This document shows, in pieces, positions 54,039 to 62,825 of a stretch of 64,000 nucleotides of DNA (position 1 is the stretch's first letter; every line of letters starts with the position of its first letter). The stretch is from CAYMUC01 sp964471865. Lineage in GTDB: Bacteria > Actinomycetota > Acidimicrobiia > Acidimicrobiales > Ilumatobacteraceae. Made by a program: the position numbers and the translations under genes. The notes under the pieces are model-generated. The model worked only from the letters and a program-made list of their open reading frames with translations, ran no database searches and was not told where the DNA came from. The stretch is taken from contig CAYYHU010000008.1 in NCBI GenBank assembly GCA_964471865.1, positions 1 to 64,000 of the forward strand, in the 5' to 3' direction.

Positions 54039-54698
54039 ATGCGTCTCGTCGTCGCTCGATGCAGTGTCACCTATCAGGGCCGTCTCGACGCCTACCTCCC
54101 CGAAGCCGTTCGCCTCATCATGGTGAAGGCCGATGGGTGCGTCGCCATCCATGCCGATGGCGGCGCGTACAAGCCTCTCAACTGGATGAACGCCCCGAAC
54201 ATCCTGGATGCCGAGCCCGATGTGTGGACGGTGAGCAACCCGAAAGGTGAAACACTCACGATCACGTTGCACGAGGTGCTCTCCGATGTCGAACATCATT
54301 TCGGGGACGACCCCGGTCTCACCAAGGATGGAGTGGAGGCTCATCTCCAAGAGCTTCTCGCGCTTCATCCCCACACGATCGAAGAGGGTCTTGAACTCAT
54401 CCGACGCGAGTACCCGACGGCGATCGGCCCCGTGGACCTGGTGTGTCGAGACCCCGAGGGTGCCTTCGTGGCCATCGAGGTGAAACGGCGCGGGGAGATC
54501 GACGGGGTCGAACAACTCTGCCGCTATCTCGAACGTCTCCGGTCCGACTCCTCGCTCGGCGAGGTTCGAGGAGTGTTCGTCGCCCAACAGGTCCGGCCCC
54601 AGGCTCGCGTGCTCGCGGATGCTCGTGGTGTCTCGTGGCGCGAAGTCGACTACGACGCGCTACGAGGTCTCGACACCGGCGAATGGCGGCTGTTTTGA
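54039..54698 (+). CDS. nucS: Endonuclease NucS
   Basis: The 219-residue mismatch-specific endonuclease (NucS/EndoMS) of actinobacteria and archaea gives non-canonical mismatch repair in organisms without MutS/MutL. The N-terminal DNA-binding part begins MRLVVARCSVTYQGRL. The RecB-like C-terminal nuclease has RREYPTAIGPVDLVCRD and FVAIEVKRRGEIDGVEQL, giving the catalytic Asp, Glu and Lys. The tail WREVDYDALRG and WRLF resembles the clamp-interacting end. It begins 12 bp after the SDR gene. Confidence 0.94.
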   Translation: MRLVVARCSVTYQGRLDAYLPEAVRLIMVKADGCVAIHADGGAYKPLNWMNAPNILDAEPDVWTVSNPKGETLTITLHEVLSDVEHHFGDDPGLTKDGVEAHLQELLALHPHTIEEGLELIRREYPTAIGPVDLVCRDPEGAFVAIEVKRRGEIDGVEQLCRYLERLRSDSSLGEVRGVFVAQQVRPQARVLADARGVSWREVDYDALRGLDTGEWRLF

Positions 54699-54792
54699 TC
54701 CGGGTCCCGCGACGGACCACCGATCATCGGGTGCCGGCCCCCTATCCTCAACGAGTCCCGTTCACCCCACGATCCGCGCCTCAGGAGTCGCC

Positions 54793-55356
54793 GTGGCATC
54801 CGGTCCCGTCCGTTTGATCATCGCTGCGTCCCCCGTCCATGGACGAGGGGTGTTCACCAAGGACCCGATCGCGGCGGGCAGCCTCTTAGAGCGCTGTCCG
54901 ATGATGTATCTCGAACCCGAGGACACGCCCTCGGGTGGAACCCTGATGGATTATGTGTTCGACGGTGGTGAAGGTTCCTGGCTGGCTCTGGGTCTCACGA
55001 GCCTGGTCAACCATGCTGACGAACCCAATGCCGAGGTCGAAACCGACGAGGATCAACAAGTCATCCGACTGCGCGCGATTCGTGACATCGCGGCCGGGGA
55101 GGAACTCTTCATCCACTACGGCGAGTCGTATTTCGTGGACCGCGGCTACGACCAAAGCGATGGTGAGGACACCGTGGTCGAGGACGAGGGCCTCGAGCCG
55201 GAGCCCGAGCCCGAGGAGCCCGCGTCCGAGGAGCCCGAGATCAGGCCCACCGGATCCCTGTCCGCGGATCCTCATCGATCGCCCCGGGCGGCGCCTCGCC
55301 CTCAGCCTCCTGAACGCAACCCGAATCGCGCACCTGCAGGTCGCCGGCTGTTTTGA
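54793..55356 (+). CDS. SET-domain protein with acidic tail
   Basis: In this 187-residue protein, residues about 1-115 form a SET methyltransferase-like fold: SPVHGRGVFTKDPIAAG, SLVNHADEPNAEV (NHxxxPN, binding SAM and substrate) and IAAGEELFIHYGESYF (the GEEL..YG motif). The C-terminal 60 residues are a disordered acidic/proline-rich tail (EPEPEPEEPASEEPEIRP then basic RRLF). The GTG is preceded by AGGAG five bases upstream. Bacterial SET proteins can methylate lysine residues; the target is unknown. It follows nucS by 95 bp. Confidence 0.85.
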   Translation: MASGPVRLIIAASPVHGRGVFTKDPIAAGSLLERCPMMYLEPEDTPSGGTLMDYVFDGGEGSWLALGLTSLVNHADEPNAEVETDEDQQVIRLRAIRDIAAGEELFIHYGESYFVDRGYDQSDGEDTVVEDEGLEPEPEPEEPASEEPEIRPTGSLSADPHRSPRAAPRPQPPERNPNRAPAGRRLF

Positions 55357-55387
55357 CGCGACCTGCGGGCGGGCACGCCGATGGCCA

Positions 55388-56233
55388 TCACACTCGGAAG
55401 CGGCAACCGCCCTGATCGAGCACCACCCGGTCGCCCACCGAGGTCGTGAACACGGCCTCGCCCGCACCGGTTTCCCAGATCGAGATCCTCAGGGTCTCTC
55501 CGGGCAGGACCGGGGACGAAAAGCGCCCCTCGATATGGCCAAAGCGCGCCGGATCGGACCCACACAGCGAATGCAAAAGGGCCCGGCCGGTGAAGCCGTA
55601 GGTGCACAGCCCATGCAGGATCGGACGATCGAAACCCCCCATGGCTGCGAAAGCCGGATCGCTGTGCAGCGGGTTGCGGTCCCCCGACAACCGATAGACG
55701 AGAGCCTGATCTGGTGAGGTCTCGTACTCGACCACATGGTCGGGTTCACGCGCCGGAGGCTCGTTCATCGGTCCGCTCGGACCCCGCTCACCTCCGAAAC
55801 CGCCCTCGCCGCGAATGAAGGCCGAGGACCGGGCCGTGTAGAGGGCTTCCCCGTCGACACCCGTGGCCACGGTGTCCACCACGACCACGGCGGCTTTGCC
55901 CTTGTCGTAGATCGCGGCGATCTCCCCCACGACCACTGCTGAGCCCTCGGGGGGGAGCTCACGATGAAGGGTGACGGCCTGTTGGCCATGGACCAGCATC
56001 GCCGGGTTGAACGTGCCGATCTCGGCCATGGGACTGGTGCGGCGGCCGGCACCGATGACCACTGGCATCGTCGGCAAGGCTCGCTGGGGCACATCCTGGG
56101 TGTTTTCGGTGGTGAAGGCGAGTTCCTCCACTCCCGCCCCGACACCCACCGCGTACAGCAGCGAGTCCTTGGACGTCCATGACACCTCGACCGGCTCGGT
56201 CCGGGTGCCCACGGCTGCAGGATTGATCGGCAT
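55388..56233 (-). CDS. MaoC-like dehydratase (double hot-dog, enoyl-CoA hydratase 2 type)
   Basis: This 281-residue protein has two hot-dog domains. The C-terminal domain has the hydratase-2 motif YRLSGDRNPLHSDPAFAA with catalytic Asp and His, then RPILHGLCTYGFTGRALLH. The N-terminal half (VGAGVEELAFTTENTQDV) is a degenerate hot-dog. It resembles the hydratase part of peroxisomal multifunctional enzyme 2 and its actinobacterial homologues. It acts on enoyl-CoA esters in fatty-acid or steroid side-chain breakdown. The 17-beta-HSD4-like SDR 71 bp upstream on the same strand is the usual partner, so both likely form one unit. Confidence 0.88.
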   Translation of the reverse strand: MPINPAAVGTRTEPVEVSWTSKDSLLYAVGVGAGVEELAFTTENTQDVPQRALPTMPVVIGAGRRTSPMAEIGTFNPAMLVHGQQAVTLHRELPPEGSAVVVGEIAAIYDKGKAAVVVVDTVATGVDGEALYTARSSAFIRGEGGFGGERGPSGPMNEPPAREPDHVVEYETSPDQALVYRLSGDRNPLHSDPAFAAMGGFDRPILHGLCTYGFTGRALLHSLCGSDPARFGHIEGRFSSPVLPGETLRISIWETGAGEAVFTTSVGDRVVLDQGGCRFRV

Positions 56234-56304
56234 GTTCCCCCCTGATGGGTTCAGGCATCCACGTGGATGCGATGTCGAGTTCGTCGAGATGGCGATCGCG
56301 AAGC

Positions 56305-57219
56305 TCAGGGCTTCTGGGGCGGATGTCCCGGTTCGCCGTCCATTCCGGCATTGGGTCGGGTCTGAGTGAGCAGTCCCTCCACGGCGGGTCCCATCGCCGT
56401 GGGATCATCGATGGGCGCGATCCGAGGACCCCGGGTCCATCCCTCAGCGATCGCCAGCACGCCACCAGAGGCTTCGAAGACTCGTCCGGTCACCCCTGCG
56501 GACTCACTCGAGCACAGCCAGGTCACGATCGGGGCGATCCACCGAGGCGACATCCTTTCGCGATCCTCATCGCTTTGTGAGGGCATGAGCCCTTCGGTCA
56601 TCCGGGTGAGCGCACCCGGTGCCACGGCGTTCACCGTGATGCCATAGCGCGCCAATTCGAGCGCCGAGATGATCGTGAACGTGGCGATACCGGCCTTGGC
56701 GGCGCCGTAGTTCGTCTGCCCGGGATTGCCATAGATGCCCGACACCGAGGTCGTGTTGATGATGCGCGCATCGACCTCGTGTCCGGCTTTGGAACGATCC
56801 CGCCAGTACTCGGCTGCGAAATGGGCGGGAGCGAACGTGCCTTTGAGATGGACGTTGATGACGGCATCCCATTCGGCCTCGGTCATGTTGACCATCATCC
56901 GGTCGCGCAGGATGCCGGCATTGTTGACCAGGGCATGCAGATCACCGAAGGTGTCGATCGCAGTACGGATCAGACGTTGGGCACCCTCCCAGTCCGCGAC
57001 GTTGTCACCGTTCGCGACCGCTTCTCCGCCGGCGGCCCGGATCTCGGCGACCACGGACTCTGCGGGACTCTGATCGGTTCCGGTGCCGTCCATCGACCCA
57101 CCGAGATCGTTCACGACCACTTTGGCACCGTGTTCGGCGAGCATCAGTGCATGCTCCCGACCGATCCCCCGACCGGCTCCGGTCACGATCACCACTCGGC
57201 CCTGACACAACGTCGACAT
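56305..57219 (-). CDS. SDR, 17-beta-HSD type 4 / 3-hydroxyacyl-CoA dehydrogenase-like
   Basis: The 304-residue SDR has the cofactor motif VTGAGRGIGREHALML, VVNDLGGSMDGTG, NNAGILRDRMMVNM, catalytic Ser in TTSVSGIYGNPGQTNYGAAKAG with Tyr and Lys, and VNAVAPGALTRMTE. The block wording is that of the dehydrogenase part of multifunctional enzyme 2. It should oxidise 3-hydroxyacyl-CoA. It pairs with the MaoC hydratase downstream (71-bp spacer), completing two successive beta-oxidation-like steps. No thiolase is adjacent. Divergent from the reductase gene at 57275. Confidence 0.88.
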   Translation of the reverse strand: MSTLCQGRVVIVTGAGRGIGREHALMLAEHGAKVVVNDLGGSMDGTGTDQSPAESVVAEIRAAGGEAVANGDNVADWEGAQRLIRTAIDTFGDLHALVNNAGILRDRMMVNMTEAEWDAVINVHLKGTFAPAHFAAEYWRDRSKAGHEVDARIINTTSVSGIYGNPGQTNYGAAKAGIATFTIISALELARYGITVNAVAPGALTRMTEGLMPSQSDEDRERMSPRWIAPIVTWLCSSESAGVTGRVFEASGGVLAIAEGWTRGPRIAPIDDPTAMGPAVEGLLTQTRPNAGMDGEPGHPPQKP

Positions 57220-57274
57220 CTGTCATCCTCCTTCGGGGTCGTCCCGCCGAAGCGACGTTAGCCTCCGAGGGGTC

Positions 57275-58576
57275 ATGACCACGTCTGAGACGACCGCCGA
57301 GGAACCCCTCACCGAGGCGCCGGTGGCGCCCACTGTCGTGACGGCGCAGGTTCTCGTCATCGGCGGCGGTCCCAGTGGTGCTGCAGCGGCGATCGAACTC
57401 GCACGACGAGGTGTCGACGTCGTCGTCGTCGACAAGGCGAGGTTCCCCCGCGACAAGTGTTGCGGCGACGGACTCACCACATTGGCGCTGCGCCATCTCG
57501 ACGCGCTCGGAGTCGATCTCGAAGGACTCGACCGCCTCGGATCGGTCGAGGGTGCCTGGTTGCGATCCCCCACCGGGCGCGAGGTCGAAGTCCGTCTCCC
57601 CGCGGGCCGCGGTCGTTATGCCGCGGTTGCGCCCCGGATGGATCTCGACGCGACGATCCTCGAGACAGCACGACGAGCCGGAGCCCGAATCCACACCGGA
57701 TGTGGCTTTGCCGGTCTGGATCCCGCGGCGCCCGGAGAGGTCCGGGTCCGCATCGAGGGACTGGGAACCGTGTCGACTCGCTTCGTCATCGCGGCCGATG
57801 GCATGTGGTCGCCGGTGCGGCGGGCCCTGGGGCTGACCGAACCCGACTATCGCGGTGAATGGCATGCGTTTCGCCAATACGCATCCCAGGTCACCGGTAC
57901 AGCGGCATCGCGTCTGCACGTCTGGTTCGATGCCGATCTGTTGCCGGGCTACGCCTGGTCGTTTCCGCTGCCCGATGGCCGAGCCAACATCGGTTTCGGG
58001 GTTCTGCGCGATGGTGAACGCCGCATCCAGGACATGGCCAGGTTGTGGAGTGATCTGTGGGAGCGCGATCACGTACGCACGGCCATGGGACCCGATGCGG
58101 TCCTCGAAGGTCGCCACACCGCATGGCCGATTCCCGCCCGCATCGACGAGGCCGTCGTCGCGACAGGCCGGTTCCTGTTCGTGGGCGATGCGGCTCGAGC
58201 CACAGATCTTTTGACCGGTGAAGGCATCGGACAGGCCCTCCTCACCGGGGTCGAAGCCGCTCGGGCGATCCTTGATTCCGGTGGCGCCGACGCCGCCGAG
58301 GCCGCGGTGCGAGACCGGTATCGCTCAGCCGTTCGCCATCACCTCCACGCCGATCATCGGATGTCTCGGGTTCTGGGTCGGGTGCTCGCGTGTCGTTGGG
58401 GCGCTCGGGGCGCGATCGGGTTGCTGGCTCGGGTGAGCGAGACCAATCGCACCCGGTTCGCGCGCTGGATGTTCGAAGACGAACCACGAGCCGTCGTGCT
58501 GACGCCCTCGCGCTGGCATCGCGACTTCCTCGATCTCGATGGCGTCGGGTCGAGCACCTCGCCATCGCTGTCCTGA
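57275..58576 (+). CDS. Geranylgeranyl-reductase-family flavoprotein
   Basis: The 433-residue FAD protein has the nucleotide motif VIGGGPSGAAAAIELARRG, the family block DKCCGDGLTTLALRHL, and the second FAD motif GDAARATDLLTGEGIGQALL. It is related to the digeranylgeranylglycerophospholipid / menaquinone-chain reductases (GGR family) and Rv0561c-like proteins. It probably saturates an isoprenoid chain, for example of menaquinone, but the substrate is not fixed by motifs. No membrane segment is needed. It is divergent from the SDR gene. Confidence 0.86.
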   Translation: MTTSETTAEEPLTEAPVAPTVVTAQVLVIGGGPSGAAAAIELARRGVDVVVVDKARFPRDKCCGDGLTTLALRHLDALGVDLEGLDRLGSVEGAWLRSPTGREVEVRLPAGRGRYAAVAPRMDLDATILETARRAGARIHTGCGFAGLDPAAPGEVRVRIEGLGTVSTRFVIAADGMWSPVRRALGLTEPDYRGEWHAFRQYASQVTGTAASRLHVWFDADLLPGYAWSFPLPDGRANIGFGVLRDGERRIQDMARLWSDLWERDHVRTAMGPDAVLEGRHTAWPIPARIDEAVVATGRFLFVGDAARATDLLTGEGIGQALLTGVEAARAILDSGGADAAEAAVRDRYRSAVRHHLHADHRMSRVLGRVLACRWGARGAIGLLARVSETNRTRFARWMFEDEPRAVVLTPSRWHRDFLDLDGVGSSTSPSLS

Positions 58577-58650
58577 TTCGACCTGGTCACGACCCCGGCT
58601 GGATCCCCCGGGCCTCGGGCGGGACCCGAGGACTCGGATACGGTGCGCCC

Positions 58651-59616
58651 ATGCGCACTCGACTCACCGAACTTCTCGATATCGAGTATCCGATCATGCT
58701 CGCCGGGATGGGCGGCGTCTCGTATCACGAACTCGTCGCCGCGGTCAGCGAGGCCGGAGGTATCGGAACCTTTGGTGCCTCCACGATGGGAGCGGGAGAA
58801 CTCGCGTCCGAGATCGACGCGCTCAAGGGCCTCACGACCAAACCCTTTGGGGTGGATCTCCTCACCGCCGTACCTGGACAACTCGAACGGGATGTCGCCA
58901 CGGTGATCGCCTCGGGAGCGCGGATCTTCGTCGCCGGGCTCGGCGTCCCCCGTGACATCATCGACGAGTTGCACCGCCACCAGATCCTCGTCGGATCGAT
59001 GTGTGGCAAGGTCCGCCACGCTCTCGCCGCCGTCGCGAGTGGCTGTGATTTCGTGGTCGCGCAGGGCACCGAAGGGGGCGGACACACCGGAACCGTGGCC
59101 ACGATGGCCCTGGTCCCCCAGGTCGTGGACGCGGTCGGAGACCAGATCCCCGTCGTTGCGGCAGGTGGTCTCTTCGACGGCCGAGGTCTCGCGGCGTCGT
59201 TGGCTCTGGGTGCTGACGGAGTGTGGATCGGCACCCGGTTCATCGCCACTCCTGAAGCCCGTGCCGTCCGCGGCTACAAAGAGACCCTCGTCGCGAGTCC
59301 AGAGGATGCCACGGTGATCTCGCGGGCCTTCACCGGCAAGACCTGTCGCGTCGTGCGCAACGACTGGACCCAACATTTCGAATCCCATCCCGAGGAACTC
59401 AAACCCTTCCCCGATCAAGCCATCGCCTCGATGAAGGCCGGAGCCAACCATCTCGGTGCGCCCAGTGACACCGACGTGGATGTCTCGCGTGAATTCATGC
59501 CCTGTGGCCAGGGGGTGGGTGCGATCGCGGATCTGCGGCCCGCGGGTGAGATCGTGGCGTCGATCATGACCGAGGCGATCAGCGCTATCGAACGCCTCGG
59601 CGCGCTGTCTCGTTGA
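58651..59616 (+). CDS. Nitronate monooxygenase / 2-nitropropane dioxygenase family protein
   Basis: The 321-residue FMN TIM barrel opens LLDIEYPIMLAGMGGVSYHEL and has the FMN phosphate-binding region VAQGTEGGGHTG and PVVAAGGLFDGRGLAASLALGADGVWIGTRF. These match the NMO/2NPD family, whose members also include enoyl reductases and NAD(P)H:quinone reductases. The ATG at 58651 was chosen as the first that gives the family start; upstream sequence is not conserved. The substrate is unknown. Confidence 0.86.
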   Translation: MRTRLTELLDIEYPIMLAGMGGVSYHELVAAVSEAGGIGTFGASTMGAGELASEIDALKGLTTKPFGVDLLTAVPGQLERDVATVIASGARIFVAGLGVPRDIIDELHRHQILVGSMCGKVRHALAAVASGCDFVVAQGTEGGGHTGTVATMALVPQVVDAVGDQIPVVAAGGLFDGRGLAASLALGADGVWIGTRFIATPEARAVRGYKETLVASPEDATVISRAFTGKTCRVVRNDWTQHFESHPEELKPFPDQAIASMKAGANHLGAPSDTDVDVSREFMPCGQGVGAIADLRPAGEIVASIMTEAISAIERLGALSR

Positions 59617-59744
59617 GCGTCCTCGGGCGCGAAGATGGTGGGGCTCACCCCTCATCGAGTCGTATCTCGTGATCTGTTCGGCCGGTGTCCCGCCCCCGGG
59701 TCCCTGCCGGCTGTATGGAATCACTCGACACCCGAAAGACGCTC

Positions 59745-60794
59745 ATGACGACTCCGTTCCCGACCGACGAACCCGTTGAGCTGGCCGCCGAGTCGCCGAC
59801 TGTCGACACCGACGGGAACGTCGCCGAGATGACGCCTGATGCCGCGACGGTGGCGCTCGAGGCGGTGCAGTGGGAGCTGCGACGCGTCGTGGTGGGTCAG
59901 CGCCGCCTGCTGGAACGTCTGACCGTGGGACTCGTCGCGAACGGGCATTGTCTGTTGGAAAGCGTTCCCGGTCTTGCGAAGACCCTTGCAGCGGAAACGC
60001 TAGCCCGCGCCGTGGGGGGAACCTTCGCCCGCATCCAGTTCACGCCCGATCTGTTGCCCTCCGACATCGTGGGCACCCGGATCTATCGACCCTCGGGAGA
60101 GACCTTCGACGTCGAACTCGGACCCGTCTTCGTCAACTTGGTGCTCGCCGATGAGATCAACCGGGCTCCGGCCAAGGTCCAATCCGCATTGCTCGAAGTC
60201 ATGGCGGAACATCAGGTCAGCCTGGGAGGTGTCACCTATCCGGTTCCCGAACCTTTCTTCGTGATCGCCACTCAGAACCCTCTCGAATCCGAAGGCGTCT
60301 ATCAACTCCCGGACGCGCAACGGGACCGGTTCATGATGAAAATCGTGATGGACCATCCGTCCGCGGCCGAGGAACTCGCGATCGTGGAACGCATGTCGGT
60401 GCGGGTGCCCGAGGTCCGACCCGCCATCGGGGTCGAGGATCTCGCGGCGATTCAACGCTGTGCTCAGAACGTCACCGTGGACACCATGGTCGCTCGCTAC
60501 GCCGTCGATCTCGTCCAAGCGAGTCGCCATCCCGCCCATTACGGGCTCGCCGACCTCGCCCCGGTGATCGCATTGGGTGCCAGCCCCCGAGCCACCCTCG
60601 CGCTGGTTCGCGGCGCCCGAGCTCTGGCCCTAGTGCGCGGTCGAGGCCACGCCACCACTCAGGACGTGTTCGACCTCGCCCCCGAGGTTCTGCGCCACCG
60701 ACTCGTGTTGACCTACGACGCATTGGCCAAGGATCTGACCCCCGATCATGCCGTGCAGAGATTGCTCGGCGGCGTTCCCGCTCCCCGAGGGTGA
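59745..60794 (+). CDS. MoxR-family AAA+ ATPase
   Basis: The 349-residue AAA+ ATPase of the MoxR class probably acts as a chaperone for a membrane-linked partner. Walker A is LESVPGLAKTLAAETLAR (the MoxR-type VPGLAKT), Walker B has LADEINRAPAKVQSALLEVM, sensor 1 is IATQNPLESEGVYQLPDAQRDRFMM, and the lid is C-terminal. The start at 59745 gives a short acidic lead; ATGs at 59685 and 59715 are possible. It is 3 bp from the DUF58 gene and forms the standard MoxR-DUF58-VWA module. Confidence 0.9.
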   Translation: MTTPFPTDEPVELAAESPTVDTDGNVAEMTPDAATVALEAVQWELRRVVVGQRRLLERLTVGLVANGHCLLESVPGLAKTLAAETLARAVGGTFARIQFTPDLLPSDIVGTRIYRPSGETFDVELGPVFVNLVLADEINRAPAKVQSALLEVMAEHQVSLGGVTYPVPEPFFVIATQNPLESEGVYQLPDAQRDRFMMKIVMDHPSAAEELAIVERMSVRVPEVRPAIGVEDLAAIQRCAQNVTVDTMVARYAVDLVQASRHPAHYGLADLAPVIALGASPRATLALVRGARALALVRGRGHATTQDVFDLAPEVLRHRLVLTYDALAKDLTPDHAVQRLLGGVPAPRG

Positions 60795-60797
60795 CTG

Positions 60798-61742
60798 GTG
60801 CCCCGAGGACGAGCGACACCCGGTGACGATGCGCCCGTCGTGGACGCGGCGACCATCGCGCAACGTGTTCGTCTCCTCGAGTTGACCGTTCAAGGCCGGG
60901 TGGACGGGATCCTGCACGGTCACCACCAAGGACTCGTACCCGGTCAGGGATCCGAACCCGGTGAGGCCCGGGGGTATGAACCCGGAGACGATGTACGCCG
61001 TATCGACTGGAATGCCACGGCCCGCACCGGCATGGTCCATGTTCGTGATCAGGTCGCTGATCGAGCGCTCGATGCGTGGATCGTTCTCGACGCGTCGGCG
61101 ACCCTGCGCTTTGGAACCGCCCTGACGACCAAGGATGACGTCGCGGTGTCCACCGCTGCGGCGATCGGTTTTCTCACCGCCCGGCACCGCAATCGCATCG
61201 GAGCGATGATCGTGTCGGGATCCCATATCGACGTGATCCCACCTCGTCCCGGACGCGATCAGATCCGGGCGATCCTCTCCCGCATGATCACAGCTGTCGC
61301 GAGCCCTCCGACCGAGGTCAGCGCGCTCGCGACGGCGCTGCGCGATCTGGCAGCGATCGCTCGACGTCGAGGTTTCGTCGCGGTGATCTCGGACTTCTTG
61401 GCACCGGACTGGGCGGGGCCGATCACCGTGCTCGGACGTCGTCATGAACTCCTCGCGGTCGAAGTGCTCGACCCTCGAGAAGAAGAGCTCAGCCCGTGGG
61501 GTCAAATGACGCTGCGGGATCCGGCGACCGGGCGACGCCGCGAGGTGCGCCTCACCCCTGAGCTCTGTCGGCGGTATCGCGAGGCCGCTCAGGCGCAGCG
61601 AACATCGATTCGCGATGCACTGTCGCGCTCGGGCGCCAGCCATCTGCTGATCCGTACCGATACCGACTGGATCGCGAGCGTGGTGGGTCATGTGACGAAA
61701 CGTCCTCATCAGGGTCTCGCACGCGTCCTGGCGGGTCTGTGA
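60798..61742 (+). CDS. DUF58 domain protein
   Basis: The 314-residue DUF58 protein carries the family block YEPGDDVRRIDWNATARTG near residue 60 and a VWA-like core (AWIVLDASATLRFG). It is cytoplasmic, lacking the N-terminal membrane pair of some DUF58 proteins. It usually pairs with a MoxR ATPase and a BatA-type VWA protein, as here: 3 bp after MoxR and 1 bp before the VWA gene. The role is not known in detail; links to metal-cofactor insertion and stress resistance are reported for related modules. Confidence 0.9.
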   Translation: MPRGRATPGDDAPVVDAATIAQRVRLLELTVQGRVDGILHGHHQGLVPGQGSEPGEARGYEPGDDVRRIDWNATARTGMVHVRDQVADRALDAWIVLDASATLRFGTALTTKDDVAVSTAAAIGFLTARHRNRIGAMIVSGSHIDVIPPRPGRDQIRAILSRMITAVASPPTEVSALATALRDLAAIARRRGFVAVISDFLAPDWAGPITVLGRRHELLAVEVLDPREEELSPWGQMTLRDPATGRRREVRLTPELCRRYREAAQAQRTSIRDALSRSGASHLLIRTDTDWIASVVGHVTKRPHQGLARVLAGL

Positions 61743-61743
61743 G

Positions 61744-62751
61744 ATGGCCATGATCGCCATCGATTTCCTCGACCCTCAACGCCTATGGCTGCTACTCGCG
61801 ATACCGGTTCTGATCGCGGTCTATGGGCTCGCTCAGCGCAGCCGCCGCCGTCGGACCGTCGAGTTCACCAACCTCGATCTCTTGGAGCGGGTAGCACCTC
61901 GACGTCCCGGTTGGCGACGCCATGTCATCGCCGCCGTCCAGCTTCTCGGGCTCGTCGCTGGCATCATCGCGTTGGCTCGTCCGTATGAGGCCCGCGAGGT
62001 CGCAACCGAGGTCTCGGGTCGGGTTGCGATCGTGTTCGACGTATCGCTGTCGATGATGGCGACCGATGTCGCTCCATCCCGCCTCGAAGCCGCCCAAAGA
62101 GCGGCGATCGAGTTCGTCGAGACCGTGGACCCCAACGTCGCGCTGGCGCTCGTGGCATTCTCGGGTCAGGTCAACGTGCTGAGCCCGCCCACGACGAACC
62201 ACGATGCGATCCGGGCGGGTATCGACTCCTTGGCCCTGGGCCAAGGAACCGCGATCGGTGATGCTCTGAGCGCGGCGGTGGACGTGGTCGTCGGTGCCAC
62301 GTCGGTGGAGGGAACCGCACCGCGACGCGTGGGTGAGGATGAGATCCCGGGGGTGATCATCTTGTTGTCCGATGGCACCACCACCGTCGGCACGCCGACA
62401 TCACAAGGCGCTGCTGCGGCAGTGGAGGCCGGAATTCCGGTGTCCACGATCGCCTTCGGGACCGCTGCGGGCATCGTGTTCCTTCCCGAGACCGGTGAGA
62501 CCGTTCCGGTTCCCGTGGATACCGTCGAGTTGGCTGCGGTCGCCGAAGCGACGGGGGGCGAGGCCTATCGAGCCTCGAACGCCCAAGCGCTCGCGGAGGC
62601 CTACTCGGCGATCGAGGAACGCCTCGTGACCACGCTCGGTGACACCATCGAGGTTCCCGAGGAACAGACCTGGGCTTGGGTGCTGGCCTCACTGGCGCTC
62701 TTGGCAGGAGGCTGGGTACTCGGGCTGTGGTGGATCCGCTCGGCAGTGTGA
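61744..62751 (+). CDS. BatA-like VWA membrane protein
   Basis: The 335-residue protein has two N-terminal membrane segments (LWLLLAIPVLIAVYGLA and HVIAAVQLLGLVAGIIALA), then an external or cytoplasmic VWA domain with an intact MIDAS (DVSLSM in VAIVFDVSLSMM, the Thr in GQGTAIGDALSAAV and Asp in ILLSDGTTTVG) and a C-terminal membrane helix (WVLASLALLAGGWVLGLWW). This is the BatA layout. It is the last gene of the MoxR-DUF58-VWA module; no second VWA (BatB) or TPR (BatC) gene follows. Confidence 0.9.
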   Translation: MAMIAIDFLDPQRLWLLLAIPVLIAVYGLAQRSRRRRTVEFTNLDLLERVAPRRPGWRRHVIAAVQLLGLVAGIIALARPYEAREVATEVSGRVAIVFDVSLSMMATDVAPSRLEAAQRAAIEFVETVDPNVALALVAFSGQVNVLSPPTTNHDAIRAGIDSLALGQGTAIGDALSAAVDVVVGATSVEGTAPRRVGEDEIPGVIILLSDGTTTVGTPTSQGAAAAVEAGIPVSTIAFGTAAGIVFLPETGETVPVPVDTVELAAVAEATGGEAYRASNAQALAEAYSAIEERLVTTLGDTIEVPEEQTWAWVLASLALLAGGWVLGLWWIRSAV

Positions 62752-62825
62752 TCCCACCGATCCCGCGATGACGCGATCGATCACCGCCTCGTCGATGGGT
62801 GATGATGGCGTGCTACGAACCAGTC

